The notes under the pieces were generated by a model. It had not been told where the DNA came from and did not search any database. It saw only the letters and a program-made list of their open reading frames with translations. This document shows, piece by piece, positions 25,372 through 34,044 of a DNA stretch of 64,000 nt (its first letter is position 1; every line of letters begins with the position of its first letter). The position numbers and the translations under genes are program-made. The stretch spans positions 186,001-250,000 of the forward strand of contig NZ_QRDY01000007.1 in NCBI RefSeq assembly GCF_003386205.1, given 5' to 3'. The stretch comes from Cohnella lupini (GTDB taxonomy: Bacteria; Bacillota; Bacilli; Paenibacillales; Paenibacillaceae).

Positions 25372-26409
25372 ATGATGTCTAATGAAACAATGAAAGCGGT
25401 AGGTCTTTACAAATATCTGCCGATAGATCATCCGGAGAGTTTGATCGACTTGGAAATAGCAAAACCAGTACCTGTCGGCAAGGACTTGCTAGTCAAGGTG
25501 AACGCGGTCTCCGTCAACCCTGTCGACACTAAAGTACGATCGCCGAAAAGCAAGACGGAAAGCTCACCGAAAGTTCTTGGCTGGGACGTTGCTGGCGTAG
25601 TGGAGCAGGTGGGACCAGACTGCACGTTATTTAAACCAGGTGATGCGGTATATTATGCCGGAAGTATCGTTAGACCGGGCGGTAACAGCGAGTTCCATCT
25701 CGTCGATGAGCGCATTGTCGGAATGAAACCGACCACGCTAAATTTTGCGCAGGCCGCCGCCTTGCCGCTAACGTCCATTACCGCATGGGAAGGGCTGTTT
25801 GACCGTCTCGGCATCACGCATAACAAAACCGATAACGAGAACAAGAAGATATTGATCGTTGGCGCTGCGGGCGGAGTGGGTTCCATCGCGATTCAACTGG
25901 CTAAATACGTCGGACTTACGGTTATCGGTACTGCTTCCCGCGAGGAATCGGCTGCTTGGGCGAAGGACTTGGGCGCGGATCATATCATCAATCATTACGA
26001 GGACTTCGTTCCTCAGCTTGAGGCGATCGGCGTTAAAGAGGTCGAATATATCTTTTGCTTGAACACTACGGAGAAGCACTGGAAGAACATGGCCGACGCG
26101 ATTGCGCCGCAAGGCAAAATCTGTTCGATCGTAGAAACGGACGAGCTGTTGAATTTGACGTTGTTGAAAAATAAAAGCGTTACATTCGTATGGGAGCTCA
26201 TGTTTACCCGTCCGATGTTCCAGACGGCAGATATGATTGAACAGCATAAGCTGCTGAATGAGATTGCACGTTTGGTAGATGGAGGAGTCATTCGGACTAC
26301 CGTGGCCGAGACGTTGATTCCAATCCATGCGGCCAACCTGCGTAAGGCTCATGAATTACTGGAAACGGGCCGAATGGTGGGCAAAGTCGTACTGGAACGT
26401 TTCAACTGA
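25372..26409 (+). CDS. Zinc-type alcohol dehydrogenase/quinone oxidoreductase family protein
   Basis: Medium-chain reductase of 345 residues. The N-terminal GroES-like part contains NAVSVNPVDTKVRSP and VLGWDVAGVV; the cofactor site is GAAGGVGSIAIQLAK. The catalytic zinc cysteine of true alcohol dehydrogenases is absent, which fits the NADPH:quinone-reductase-like branch acting on quinones or enones. GGAGG precedes the tandem ATG. It is monocistronic with a strong terminator. Confidence 0.87.
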   Translation: MMSNETMKAVGLYKYLPIDHPESLIDLEIAKPVPVGKDLLVKVNAVSVNPVDTKVRSPKSKTESSPKVLGWDVAGVVEQVGPDCTLFKPGDAVYYAGSIVRPGGNSEFHLVDERIVGMKPTTLNFAQAAALPLTSITAWEGLFDRLGITHNKTDNENKKILIVGAAGGVGSIAIQLAKYVGLTVIGTASREESAAWAKDLGADHIINHYEDFVPQLEAIGVKEVEYIFCLNTTEKHWKNMADAIAPQGKICSIVETDELLNLTLLKNKSVTFVWELMFTRPMFQTADMIEQHKLLNEIARLVDGGVIRTTVAETLIPIHAANLRKAHELLETGRMVGKVVLERFN

Positions 26410-26436
26410 ACCATGATGTGATGATGTGAACCTATA

Positions 26437-26480
26437 AACGCCTAAGCGGATGATGGAATCCTCCGCTTAGGCGTTTTCGA
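26437..26480 (+). terminator. Terminator after the oxidoreductase gene
   Basis: Perfect 14-base arms at 26437-26450 and 26462-26475 (AACGCCTAAGCGGA), then TTTTCG. Confidence 0.85.
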
Positions 26481-26613
26481 TTGTTAGGAGCTCTTACTTC
26501 GAAAGGGAAATGGCATTTTATGTCGAATTTTCATAGATAAATTGAATAACCAAATTATCTCTAGGGTGCGGCTTTCGTCGACACTCTTTTCGTTTGTTTA
26601 AGGAGGTTGCGCG

Positions 26614-26781
26614 CTGAAGTATTACCTCGGATATAACGGGAAACGCATTAACGTTCCGCTATCGAAAGAGGAAGCAATGAAGCTGTTATTTGAAACGAAG
26701 GGGGCTATTAAAGGGCTAAGTATTATGGTCTATGATGACAACGGTAAGTTTATAAAGCATATTCCGAAAAAGAGAAGTTAA
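26614..26781 (+). CDS. Small uncharacterised protein with probable CTG start
   Basis: A 55-codon frame reading KYYLGYNGKRINVPLSKEEA onward and ending in IPKKRS. AGGAGG (26601-26606) lies seven bases before a CTG codon (26614), which is the only sensible start; no ATG, GTG or TTG stands in this frame before codon 24. The composition looks like a real small basic protein with a beta-hairpin-like start. I do not recognise a family. It converges with the EamA gene 12 bases away. Confidence 0.5.
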   Translation: MKYYLGYNGKRINVPLSKEEAMKLLFETKGAIKGLSIMVYDDNGKFIKHIPKKRS

Positions 26782-26793
26782 AGGACCTCAAAA

Positions 26794-27702
26794 TCACTTA
26801 TTATAGTTCTGAGTTATCGGAGCCGGCGGTGAAAATTTATTGGCTGAGAACCGACGTGCGAGAGCTACGCACAGTACGACGGCGATATTCACTGTAAAGA
26901 TAGGCCAGCCGATCGACTCGTGCAGGACGAGAGACGCTAGCAACAGACCGAAGAAAGGCTGGAGAAGTTGTAACTGTCCAACCGCCGCGATGCCGCCTTG
27001 GGCAAGTCCGCGATACCAGAAAACAAAGCCGATGAGCATGCTGAACAGGGAAACGTAAGCAAGGCTGAAGAGAGCGGGATGGCCGATACCCGTCCACGTG
27101 ACAGGCATGTAAATAATGGAAAGCAGCAACATAAAGGGAAGCGACAGAACGAGCGCCCAGGAGATCACTTGCCAGCCTCCAAGCCTCCGAGAGAGCCTGG
27201 CCCCTTCCGCATAACCGTAACCGCACGCGATGATAGCAGCCAGCATGAACGCATCGCCGACCGGCGAAGATGCAAGCCCTTGAGTAAGGGCAAATCCTAC
27301 TACAATGGAGCTACCTAACGTAGAGAAGATCCAAAAGGCTGGTCGCGGGCGTTCGCCGCCGCGCAGTACCCCGAAGATCGCCGTCGCAAGCGGCAGTAGT
27401 CCAACGAAGAGAATGGCATGCGCAGATGTGACATACTGAAGCGCCAAGGCAGTAAGCAGCGGGAAACCGACGACTACGCCGAGTGCTACCATCAATAGCG
27501 GAACGATGTCGCTTCGGATAGGACGTTGTTGTCGGAAGACCAAGAGAAGCGCTCCCGCAATCACGCCAGCAATTGCGGCGCGGCATACGGTGAGGAACAA
27601 GGGATCAAAATCCACCACAGCCACTCGCGTTGCGGGTAGCGATCCGCTGAAGATGAGAACTCCGAGGAAGCCATTAATCCAGCCGCTAGTCGTTTTGTTC
27701 AA
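26794..27702 (-). CDS. EamA/DMT-family transporter
   Basis: Drug/metabolite transporter of about 302 residues with ten predicted helices in two EamA repeats (for example ALALQYVTSAHAILFVGLLP and GLAQGGIAAVGQLQLLQPFF). TTTTGGAG lies eight bases before TTG at 27702; a GTG at 27711 abuts the ribosome site and is less likely. It diverges from a MocR-type regulator, a common pairing in which the regulator controls the exporter. Confidence 0.83.
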   Translation of the reverse strand: MNKTTSGWINGFLGVLIFSGSLPATRVAVVDFDPLFLTVCRAAIAGVIAGALLLVFRQQRPIRSDIVPLLMVALGVVVGFPLLTALALQYVTSAHAILFVGLLPLATAIFGVLRGGERPRPAFWIFSTLGSSIVVGFALTQGLASSPVGDAFMLAAIIACGYGYAEGARLSRRLGGWQVISWALVLSLPFMLLLSIIYMPVTWTGIGHPALFSLAYVSLFSMLIGFVFWYRGLAQGGIAAVGQLQLLQPFFGLLLASLVLHESIGWPIFTVNIAVVLCVALARRFSANKFSPPAPITQNYNK

Positions 27703-27754
27703 TTCAATCACTCCAAAATAATCATATGATACGCATTCGCTTGATGTTTTGTAT

Positions 27755-27807
27755 TATAATGGTTACAAACTATCATGAATATAGACCATAAATCCATCTG
27801 TATGGAT
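27755..27807. promoter_or_regulatory. Divergent EamA/MocR control region
   Basis: Contains TATAAT (27755-27760, plus strand) and the inverted repeat ATCCAT-CTGT-ATGGAT (27792-27807), preceded by the related word ACCATAAATCCAT. It is a plausible MocR binding region. Confidence 0.45.
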
Positions 27808-27849
27808 ACAGAATAGCAAATCAATTCTTTTAGACGGGGACAAATTGTT

Positions 27850-29226
27850 ATGATAACGAAACAAGAAACCATTCAACAAATCATTCGCACGGACATCACC
27901 AACGGTTTCGTCAAACCCGGTCAGAAGCTGGCATCCATCCGTATGCAGAGCCAAAGATTCAATTGTAGCCTCAATACGATCATTCGTGTATATCAGGAAC
28001 TCGAGATGCAACATCTCATTTATTCGCGCCCGAAAAGCGGTTACTTTGTCGTGGCCGAAGAAGCGCTTCTTCCGTTGCTGCAAACCAAACGAATCGATTT
28101 TGCATCTGCGGCTCCCGATCCCGCATCCATGCCGCAAGCAGACTTCCGGCAGTGCTTGAACAAAGCGATGGAGTTATTTGAGGCATCTATCTTTACATAT
28201 CCCGATCCGCAAGGTTTGCTTTCTCTTCGACAGGAGATCGTGAAGCTTTTTCAGCAGCAACAGGTTTTTCCTTCGGCTCAGCAAGTTTTTATATTTTCCG
28301 GCGCCCAGCAAGCACTTCATCTTCTATCCGGGATGCCTTTTCCAAACGGAAAAACCAACATTTTGGTCGAGCAACCAACGTATTGGGGCATGCTGGAAGC
28401 GCTTAAGACGCAAAGAAATACCGTAATCGGTATCGAAAGAACTCCGGACGGGATCGATTGGGTGACTTTGGAGCGCTATTTTCAAAGTAATATGATCAAG
28501 TTTTTTTATACCATTCCGCGTTTCCATAATCCCTTAGGTACTTCTTATACACCGGAAGAGAAGCAGCGGCTTGCCGAACTCGCTAAAGCCAATGACGTTT
28601 ACATCGTTGAAGATGATTATCTTGCCGATTTGGAAACATACAGTAAAGCAGATCCTATTCACGCCTATAATGGAGCCAGTCATGTCATTTATCTCAGAAG
28701 TTTTTCCAAAGTGATGCTGCCCGGATTAAGGATTGCCGCGGCCACGGTTCCGACTTCGTTTATTCCTTTGCTCCAACGGCATAAACAAGCGGCGGATCTA
28801 AGTACGTCTGTGCTCTCTCAAGGCGTGCTTGAGATTTATATGAAGTCCGGGATGTATTCTCATCATGCGAAGCGAATGAAATCCGTATATGATTGTCGAA
28901 TGAAACATCTAAGAGAAACGGCTCAGCGATTATTGCCCAAAGATTGCTTTTATACCACGCAAAGAGCCGGGGGAATCTTCGCTTCAATACGTCTTCCGGA
29001 CTCCATTCATACAGAAGATTTGGTCAAGCGATTGGAGAATCGCGGTGTTGATGTACTGGCAACCGATAAGCATTTCCTCTCCACTTTTCCTAAGCTTAAC
29101 TTGCTGCGCCTTAGCATCATTAGGACCGATGAGCAAGAAATCGAAGAGGGTATCCGCATCATTGCCGAAGAACTGGAGCGTGCCCAGTATACAAGCAGCT
29201 CTCCCAAACCATTCTTTTGGTTATGA
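27850..29226 (+). CDS. MocR-type regulator: GntR helix-turn-helix fused to aminotransferase domain
   Basis: Fusion protein of 458 residues. Residues about 1-70 are a GntR winged helix (ETIQQIIRTDITNGFVKPGQ, ASIRMQSQRFNCSLNTIIRV). From about 80 onward it is a fold-type I aminotransferase, with the pyridoxal phosphate lysine in SFSKVMLPGLR and DDYLADL before it. Such proteins use PLP or a PLP adduct as effector. The divergent EamA transporter is the likely target. A clear Shine-Dalgarno is not visible before the ATG. Confidence 0.88.
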   Translation: MITKQETIQQIIRTDITNGFVKPGQKLASIRMQSQRFNCSLNTIIRVYQELEMQHLIYSRPKSGYFVVAEEALLPLLQTKRIDFASAAPDPASMPQADFRQCLNKAMELFEASIFTYPDPQGLLSLRQEIVKLFQQQQVFPSAQQVFIFSGAQQALHLLSGMPFPNGKTNILVEQPTYWGMLEALKTQRNTVIGIERTPDGIDWVTLERYFQSNMIKFFYTIPRFHNPLGTSYTPEEKQRLAELAKANDVYIVEDDYLADLETYSKADPIHAYNGASHVIYLRSFSKVMLPGLRIAAATVPTSFIPLLQRHKQAADLSTSVLSQGVLEIYMKSGMYSHHAKRMKSVYDCRMKHLRETAQRLLPKDCFYTTQRAGGIFASIRLPDSIHTEDLVKRLENRGVDVLATDKHFLSTFPKLNLLRLSIIRTDEQEIEEGIRIIAEELERAQYTSSSPKPFFWL

Positions 29227-29314
29227 TTATAAAAACATGAGTTATCTGAGTTAAAAGGTAAATGTAGGTATTTATCGAATATCTATCTGACGAAGACCAA
29301 AGGAGTTGGTAGAA

Positions 29315-29731
29315 TTGGCCGAAAAATTGAAGTTCGTAACCAAAGCGATGGAAAGAATTACGGGGCTTGCTTGCATTAATCTCCCGGTTCGCAATGTGAA
29401 AGCTTCGGCGGAATGGTACGTCAAAAATTTAGGTGTTATTTTGCTCAGAGAGCCAACTCAATTTGATCAAGGCGCGAATGCGATGATTCAACTCGGAGAA
29501 AATGGACCAAGCGTGCTGATGCACGAGGAGCTAGAACCGACACCGTTTCATTTTATGCGTAACGGCAAGCCTGCACCGATTTTTGAACTACGAACCGATG
29601 ACGCGGATGCGTTTTATAAGCAATTGTTGGAAAAAGGAGAAAACGTGACTAATCGCTTTGACAATGTACCCTGTGGCAAATATTTTCACGTTTCCGATCC
29701 AGATGGAAACGTAATTACGATAGTTGAGTAA
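29315..29731 (+). CDS. VOC-family (glyoxalase/bleomycin resistance fold) protein
   Basis: Protein of 138 residues with the two-module VOC fold: LPVRNVKASAEWYVKNLGV at the first module and a C-terminal FHVSDPDGNVITIVE with a metal-binding Glu. TTG at 29315 is preferred because AAAGGAG is nine bases upstream; a TTG at 29306 abuts it. It is paired with another VOC gene 23 bases downstream. Substrate unknown. Confidence 0.82.
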   Translation: MAEKLKFVTKAMERITGLACINLPVRNVKASAEWYVKNLGVILLREPTQFDQGANAMIQLGENGPSVLMHEELEPTPFHFMRNGKPAPIFELRTDDADAFYKQLLEKGENVTNRFDNVPCGKYFHVSDPDGNVITIVE

Positions 29732-29754
29732 CATATAGAAAGGAATGAGGCAAT

Positions 29755-30141
29755 TTGGTTGAGACTAATATTGAAAGTGTTTCATATCTACAGATTCCAG
29801 TTAAAAATCTTGAGGAATCTAGCGAATGGTACATAAACAATCTGGGATTCCAGGTACATTGGAAGAGACCGGATAATAAAATGACTATTCTTGCCCTTCC
29901 TTCTGGTCCGTCCATATTTCTGTGCGAAACGGAATTGCACCAGGAAAAGCTAGGTGTCGTTATCGGTTTTGCAGCAGTAAATATTCGGAAGTTGCTAATT
30001 GATTTGCAGAATAAAGGGGTGCGAATTGGAGAGATCAGAGAAGACCGAGGGGAAGTAGAAGGTGAAATTCTAGGAATGGATTTTGACTTTTTTGATCCTG
30101 ACGGTAATATGTTTGTGGTTCATGCTAAGTTCGCTGAGTAG
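29755..30141 (+). CDS. VOC-family protein
   Basis: Protein of 128 residues, similar in design to the gene before it: LQIPVKNLEESSEWYINNLG at the N-terminus and DFDFFDPDGNMFVVHAK at the end. AGGAATGAGG precedes the TTG start. The two probably form an operon closed by the terminator after it. They could act as homodimers or together. Confidence 0.82.
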   Translation: MVETNIESVSYLQIPVKNLEESSEWYINNLGFQVHWKRPDNKMTILALPSGPSIFLCETELHQEKLGVVIGFAAVNIRKLLIDLQNKGVRIGEIREDRGEVEGEILGMDFDFFDPDGNMFVVHAKFAE

Positions 30142-30188
30142 ATTCTATTTTTTATTATCCGATTACGCGAACGGGAATCTAAAGTGGA

Positions 30189-30225
30189 GGAGCTGCTTAC
30201 CGAGGCAGCTCCTTTATTGATTTTT
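30189..30225 (+). terminator. Terminator after the VOC pair
   Basis: GGAGCTGC (30189-30196) pairs with GCAGCTCC (30205-30212), followed by TTTATTGATTTTT. Confidence 0.8.
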
Positions 30226-30330
30226 CGTCTAACAGAACAGGAGTGTTCGAGCTTATTGGAATACGAATTTGTGAAACGCTAATGGGGAAAGGGGAGTATG
30301 AATAGTAAACGAATGGGGGTTGAAGACGAT

Positions 30331-30774
30331 ATGAAAATAAAGCTAGCATTACTTCTTGTGGCCGTTACGATTGTGACGGGTTGTTCGGTGGTGGAGCAAA
30401 TCGACCGAACGGTGAACTATACTAGCGAAGCGGCAACGTATGTGGATCGGACTGCCGAATTTGCCCGGAAGTTGCCGGACATGGCGCAGCAGACAGCGAA
30501 CGATCTTGAGGTGAAGGAAAAGCTGGTCGCGGAGATGGAAGCCATGAAACAGCGGGTGGCGGATTTCAATGGGCTAGAGGCACCGGATATCGCTGCGGAT
30601 GTTCATGCCAAGCTGCAGAGCTACAACGCTACGCTGCGACAGGAGATCGACCAAGTTTTGAACAGCTTGCTGGACAACATCCCGGCTGTACAGGCGATAA
30701 AAGATTCTCAAATTATCCAGACGCTGACTGACATTACGAGTCTGACGGGACAGATCGACAAGTTAGGCGGGTAA
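30331..30774 (+). CDS. Small lipoprotein, DUF6376-like
   Basis: Exported lipoprotein of 147 residues: short signal peptide with lipobox VTGC (Cys18 from the chosen ATG), then an almost entirely helical, charged region (VEQIDRTVNYTSEAATYVDR and later repeated Asp/Gln-rich helices). It resembles the small helical lipoproteins grouped as DUF6376 in Bacilli. An ATG at 30298 lies closer to AAAGGGGAG but gives an 11-residue charged extension before the signal peptide; either start is possible. Function unknown. Confidence 0.7.
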   Translation: MKIKLALLLVAVTIVTGCSVVEQIDRTVNYTSEAATYVDRTAEFARKLPDMAQQTANDLEVKEKLVAEMEAMKQRVADFNGLEAPDIAADVHAKLQSYNATLRQEIDQVLNSLLDNIPAVQAIKDSQIIQTLTDITSLTGQIDKLGG

Positions 30775-30853
30775 GGCACCAATATTAAGAAACTCATTAA
30801 TTGTAGATTTTCGCATTAAAGGTAAATAACATCGGAACAAAGAACTTATAAGA

Positions 30854-31522
30854 ATGAACTGGAAACCTATCATATATCAATATTGCATGCGGATTACAGG
30901 TAACCGCTGGGATGCGGAAGATTTAACGCAAGAGACATTGCTTAAACTCGTCGAGGCGATTCGAAATAACCCTGAGATGCGTATAACAAGAGCTTTTCTG
31001 TATCGCGTTGCGAAAAATGCATGGATAGATATTCAAAGAAAACAAAAAATCCGAACCGTTCCCTTTAATCAAAATGACGAAGAGACAGCTCCTGATCCGC
31101 TATTGTCGAGTCGGGAGTTGTTGGAGCAGCTCGCGGAAAGGCTACCGCCCAAAATGGCCGTTATTTTATTACTGATGGCCGTATTTGATTTTACGGCAAA
31201 AGAGACAGCAGAATACGTGCGAATGAAGGAGGACACGATACGAGTAACTCTGGGACGCGCCCGCCTGAAGCTCAAGCTTATGTCTCATTTAACACCCGCA
31301 GATGAACCCTTCATTGTAATGAATAAAGACGGATCATCTCCCAAAGATTTTGATGCGCTTGTCGATGCATTTCGTAGACGCGATCCGGGTGCCATTTATC
31401 ACGCATACATCGGTTTAGCCAAGGTAGACGTTCATCTTACACAGCTTCTAACCGTTGACGCACAATTGCATTTTACATTCAGAGATCCAGACGGCAACTT
31501 GTTTAGAATCGTTTCTAATTAA
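30854..31522 (+). CDS. ECF-type sigma factor with C-terminal extension
   Basis: RNA polymerase sigma factor of 222 residues. Region 2 (WDAEDLTQETLLKLVEAI) and region 4 (FTAKETAEYVRMKEDTIRVT) are clear within the first 150 residues. About 70 further residues end in FRDPDGNLFRIVSN. C-terminal extensions of SnoaL type control some ECF factors; this one is shorter and its last strand also resembles the end of VOC proteins. No anti-sigma gene is adjacent; the lipoprotein gene before it may be functionally linked. No strong ribosome site is visible. Confidence 0.82.
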   Translation: MNWKPIIYQYCMRITGNRWDAEDLTQETLLKLVEAIRNNPEMRITRAFLYRVAKNAWIDIQRKQKIRTVPFNQNDEETAPDPLLSSRELLEQLAERLPPKMAVILLLMAVFDFTAKETAEYVRMKEDTIRVTLGRARLKLKLMSHLTPADEPFIVMNKDGSSPKDFDALVDAFRRRDPGAIYHAYIGLAKVDVHLTQLLTVDAQLHFTFRDPDGNLFRIVSN

Positions 31523-31601
31523 TTAGCAATGGACTGTTTGGTTTTGCTATTTATTTTCGTTACTTAGGTCGAAGGAATAAATAATCGAAGGGATGATCAA
31601 G

Positions 31602-31667
31602 GTGTCTGGAACATCGAGTGAATTTCAGGAGAAGTTGTCCATTCTCATCGAACGCCAGCAGAAGTAG
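31602..31667 (+). other. Short frame of 21 codons, doubtful
   Basis: GTG start with GAAGGGATGATCAAG upstream, reading SGTSSEFQEKLSILIERQQK before TAG. It could be a tiny peptide or a leftover of a deleted gene. Nothing supports it beyond the ribosome site. Confidence 0.15.
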
Positions 31668-31718
31668 AAAAGGTAAAGAATCATCTATTCAGTCTTGCAC
31701 ATTACGGAGGTTAAAGAG

Positions 31719-32126
31719 ATGCCAATTGAGCGTATTGGTTCATTATTTATTCAAGTAAGCCATTTGGAGAAGTCGATTTCATTTTATTCAGACATACTGG
31801 GACTCGTTTGCCGGGGGATCGAGGATTGGGGAGATGGGCAAAGAGGGGCAACGTTATTTTGCGATCCTCATCCCGATCAAGCGGCATTATTGAGTTTGGC
31901 GGAAACGAAGAGTCTGATTCCCGTGTTCAACCAACCGCTATTCAATTTCAAGTGCAACGATGTACCCGCGCTCCATGAAGCGTTAAAGGAAAAAGGATGC
32001 CGTGTTACCGATCTACATCCCCGTTTCAAGTCGAAAGAAGTCCGAAGAATGGTATGTCGAACATCTCGGAATGGAGCATGGCGAAGGATATTTACTCGTA
32101 GGCAAACAAGAAGTTTTTTTGCGTGA
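31719..32126 (+). pseudogene. VOC-family gene truncated by deletion
   Basis: ACGGAGG precedes the ATG. The first 94 or so residues form the first VOC module and most of the second (VSHLEKSISFYSDILGLVCR, then FNFKCNDVPALHEALKEKGC). After that the frame runs out of register through the start of the next VOC gene and ends in an arginine-rich tail. The last strands with the DPDGN-type end and metal ligand are missing. A deletion that joined this gene to the next one explains the structure. The product is probably not functional. Confidence 0.7.
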
Positions 32127-32358
32127 GCGACTAGATGAACAGGTGTTAACTTTTCGAACAAACGAGTGGCTGGATAATGGAGAGAGCTATGATATGCCAG
32201 TTGTTTGTTTTCGAACTTCAGATATTGATGGAATATATGGACACCTCAGTAAATTAGGGATTCGTATTGGACAAGTAATCGAACATAGTTGGTTTAGAGA
32301 ATTCGATTTTTGCGACCCCGATGGGAATAAACTCAAAGTATGGCAACCGAATGAGTAG
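32002..32358 (+). CDS. VOC-family protein overlapping a truncated VOC gene
   Basis: Protein of 118 residues with GTG start and AAAAAGGAT upstream. It reads LPIYIPVSSRKKSEEWYVEH and ends FDFCDPDGNKLKVWQPNE, a complete VOC fold apart from a slightly short N-terminus. It begins 125 bases before the end of the previous frame, in a different phase. It is the only intact one of the two. Confidence 0.72.
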   Translation: MLPIYIPVSSRKKSEEWYVEHLGMEHGEGYLLVGKQEVFLRERLDEQVLTFRTNEWLDNGESYDMPVVCFRTSDIDGIYGHLSKLGIRIGQVIEHSWFREFDFCDPDGNKLKVWQPNE

Positions 32359-32376
32359 GTTAAAGGGAGTGTGAAA

Positions 32377-32838
32377 TTGAGCGTAATAAAGCATTCCATT
32401 AGGAATCCTTCTGGAATTAGAACCATTATTAGCATGTCAATGATAGCTTTGGGTTCAATACCAAATTTAATTATAGTATTAACTGAAAAAGCGAATTTAA
32501 TTCGAATATCCGCTGCGGTGACAGTGTCTCTTGTATGTGTTCTTATAGCTATATTGGCGTTGTTCCGAGCATTAAAGAAACCAACTGAAATACACCTGTA
32601 CAGTGGAGAAATCTTATTAAACGGACGTACAATTCAAGCAAAGGAAATAAAAGCAATAAAACATATGGGTTATTTCAGGCCCGTTATTGGATTATTACCA
32701 AATGGGAAAAAAATTGTCCCCGTTCATATGTGTTTCCGGTTTTCGCAAAATGAGGATAGAGGCATTGCGGATATCGTTAATTGGGCAGAAGCTAACCATG
32801 TGAAGGTGGTCAATAAATCTTTCATGAGATGGATTTAG
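32377..32838 (+). CDS. Uncharacterised membrane protein with cytoplasmic PH-like tail
   Basis: Protein of 153 residues, A+T-rich gene. Two hydrophobic helices (about 18-35 and 46-64) are followed by a basic beta-rich tail (IHLYSGEILLNGRTIQAKEI), the layout of small bacterial PH-domain membrane proteins. TTG at 32377 has AAAGGGAG at good distance; a GTG at 32371 abuts it. Function unknown. Confidence 0.65.
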   Translation: MSVIKHSIRNPSGIRTIISMSMIALGSIPNLIIVLTEKANLIRISAAVTVSLVCVLIAILALFRALKKPTEIHLYSGEILLNGRTIQAKEIKAIKHMGYFRPVIGLLPNGKKIVPVHMCFRFSQNEDRGIADIVNWAEANHVKVVNKSFMRWI

Positions 32839-32894
32839 ATGCAAGAGGAGAACGTAAACGTAGGAGCCTGCCTCAGTAAAATAAACTAATAAAT

Positions 32895-32945
32895 AGTCCG
32901 TTGCAAATCACCGAAAGAGGTGGTTGCAACGGACTTTTCTATAGG
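32895..32945. terminator. Bidirectional terminator
   Basis: Twelve-base perfect outer arms AGTCCGTTGCAA at 32895-32906 and its complement at 32934-32945, with inner TCACC/GGTGG. It lies between converging genes. Confidence 0.85.
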
Positions 32946-32958
32946 CCGGTACTGTGTT

Positions 32959-33948
32959 TTATTTTGCGAGTACTGGAATAGCACCATGAGCCATTTGCAA
33001 TAGATCTTCGCTAGCATTCCAAAGCGTTTCAGCAGCGGATTGATCGATAGCCCATGGTCGAACACCGCTGAGAAGCGTGCTATCCGCGGGAGCGATAGCA
33101 GCAATGTCACAGTCCTCGCAGTATACTCCGCCTTTCCCCTCAAGCGACGGACTCACCGCGCACCAAACGGATGTGGCAGCACCTTGCTCGATGGTTTTGA
33201 AGCCTTCGGGAGCTATGAAGTTACCGTTATCTCCCCGGCGAACGCCCCAAGCGGCTAATTCTTCATCGGTCAGATGACGAGTCAAACCGGTAAGAATAGC
33301 GCCCGGATTGACGGCAAACGCGCGAATTCCGTGCTCTTTGCCCCGTTTATCGAGTTCGACCGCGAAGAGAGAGCATGCGGTCTTCGATTCACCGTAGGCA
33401 ATATCCTTGTTGTAGGGTCTCTTGGTAAAATTCAGATCACCGAAATCGATCGGACCCACCATGTGCGCGATTGATGAGAGGGTGATTACGCGGGAATTTC
33501 CGGATTTGATCAACGCATCCCATAGCCTAACCGTCAGTTGAAAATGCCCTAAATGATTCGTAGCGAATTGGGTATCAAATCCGCGAGCGTCTTTAATCGT
33601 TGGAGGGTTTGCGACGCCTGCGTTATTGATAAGAATATCCAGCGCCCGATTGGATTTCATAAATTCAACGGCGAATTGATCGATGGATCTGGGATCGGCG
33701 AGGTCGAGGTGGATGACTTCGACGTTGCGAATGGCCGAGAGATTGTCTTGTGCCTTCTTGACGTCGCGAGCACCGACGATAACGGTGGCTCCCGCATTGG
33801 AAAGAATTCGTGTCGTTTCAAGTCCAATGCCTCCGTGGCCGCCTGTAACTATGGCAATCTTTCCTCGAAGGTCGCGGCCAGCAAGCGCTTCTTGAGCAGT
33901 CGTATGCGGTCCAAATCCCGAATGTAAAGGTGTTTGTTCTGTTGTCAT
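32959..33948 (-). CDS. SDR-family oxidoreductase (retinol dehydrogenase-like)
   Basis: SDR of 329 residues, longer than the classical 250. TGGHGGIGLE cofactor motif near residue 35, INNAGVANP, and active-site YGESK. A 30-residue N-terminal extension precedes the Rossmann fold, and the long insert after the active-site serine (IAHMVGPIDFGDLNFTKRPY) is typical of the retinol dehydrogenase/WW-oxidoreductase-like group. Two inverted repeats lie in the upstream region, but no regulator gene is adjacent. Substrate unknown. Confidence 0.85.
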   Translation of the reverse strand: MTTEQTPLHSGFGPHTTAQEALAGRDLRGKIAIVTGGHGGIGLETTRILSNAGATVIVGARDVKKAQDNLSAIRNVEVIHLDLADPRSIDQFAVEFMKSNRALDILINNAGVANPPTIKDARGFDTQFATNHLGHFQLTVRLWDALIKSGNSRVITLSSIAHMVGPIDFGDLNFTKRPYNKDIAYGESKTACSLFAVELDKRGKEHGIRAFAVNPGAILTGLTRHLTDEELAAWGVRRGDNGNFIAPEGFKTIEQGAATSVWCAVSPSLEGKGGVYCEDCDIAAIAPADSTLLSGVRPWAIDQSAAETLWNASEDLLQMAHGAIPVLAK

Positions 33949-33975
33949 ACTGATTGGTCTCCCTTATAAAGAATT

Positions 33976-34044
33976 TAGACATTAATTAAAAAATGTCTAT
34001 GTGTCTATATTATACACTTGGACAATAAATGTAAAGTGTATAAT
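33976..34044. promoter_or_regulatory. Two inverted repeats upstream of the SDR gene
   Basis: TAGACATT (33976-33983) pairs with AATGTCTA (33992-33999), and ATTATACACTT (34009-34019) pairs with AAGTGTATAAT (34034-34044). Both are perfect. They look like operator sites in the SDR promoter region. Confidence 0.5.
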
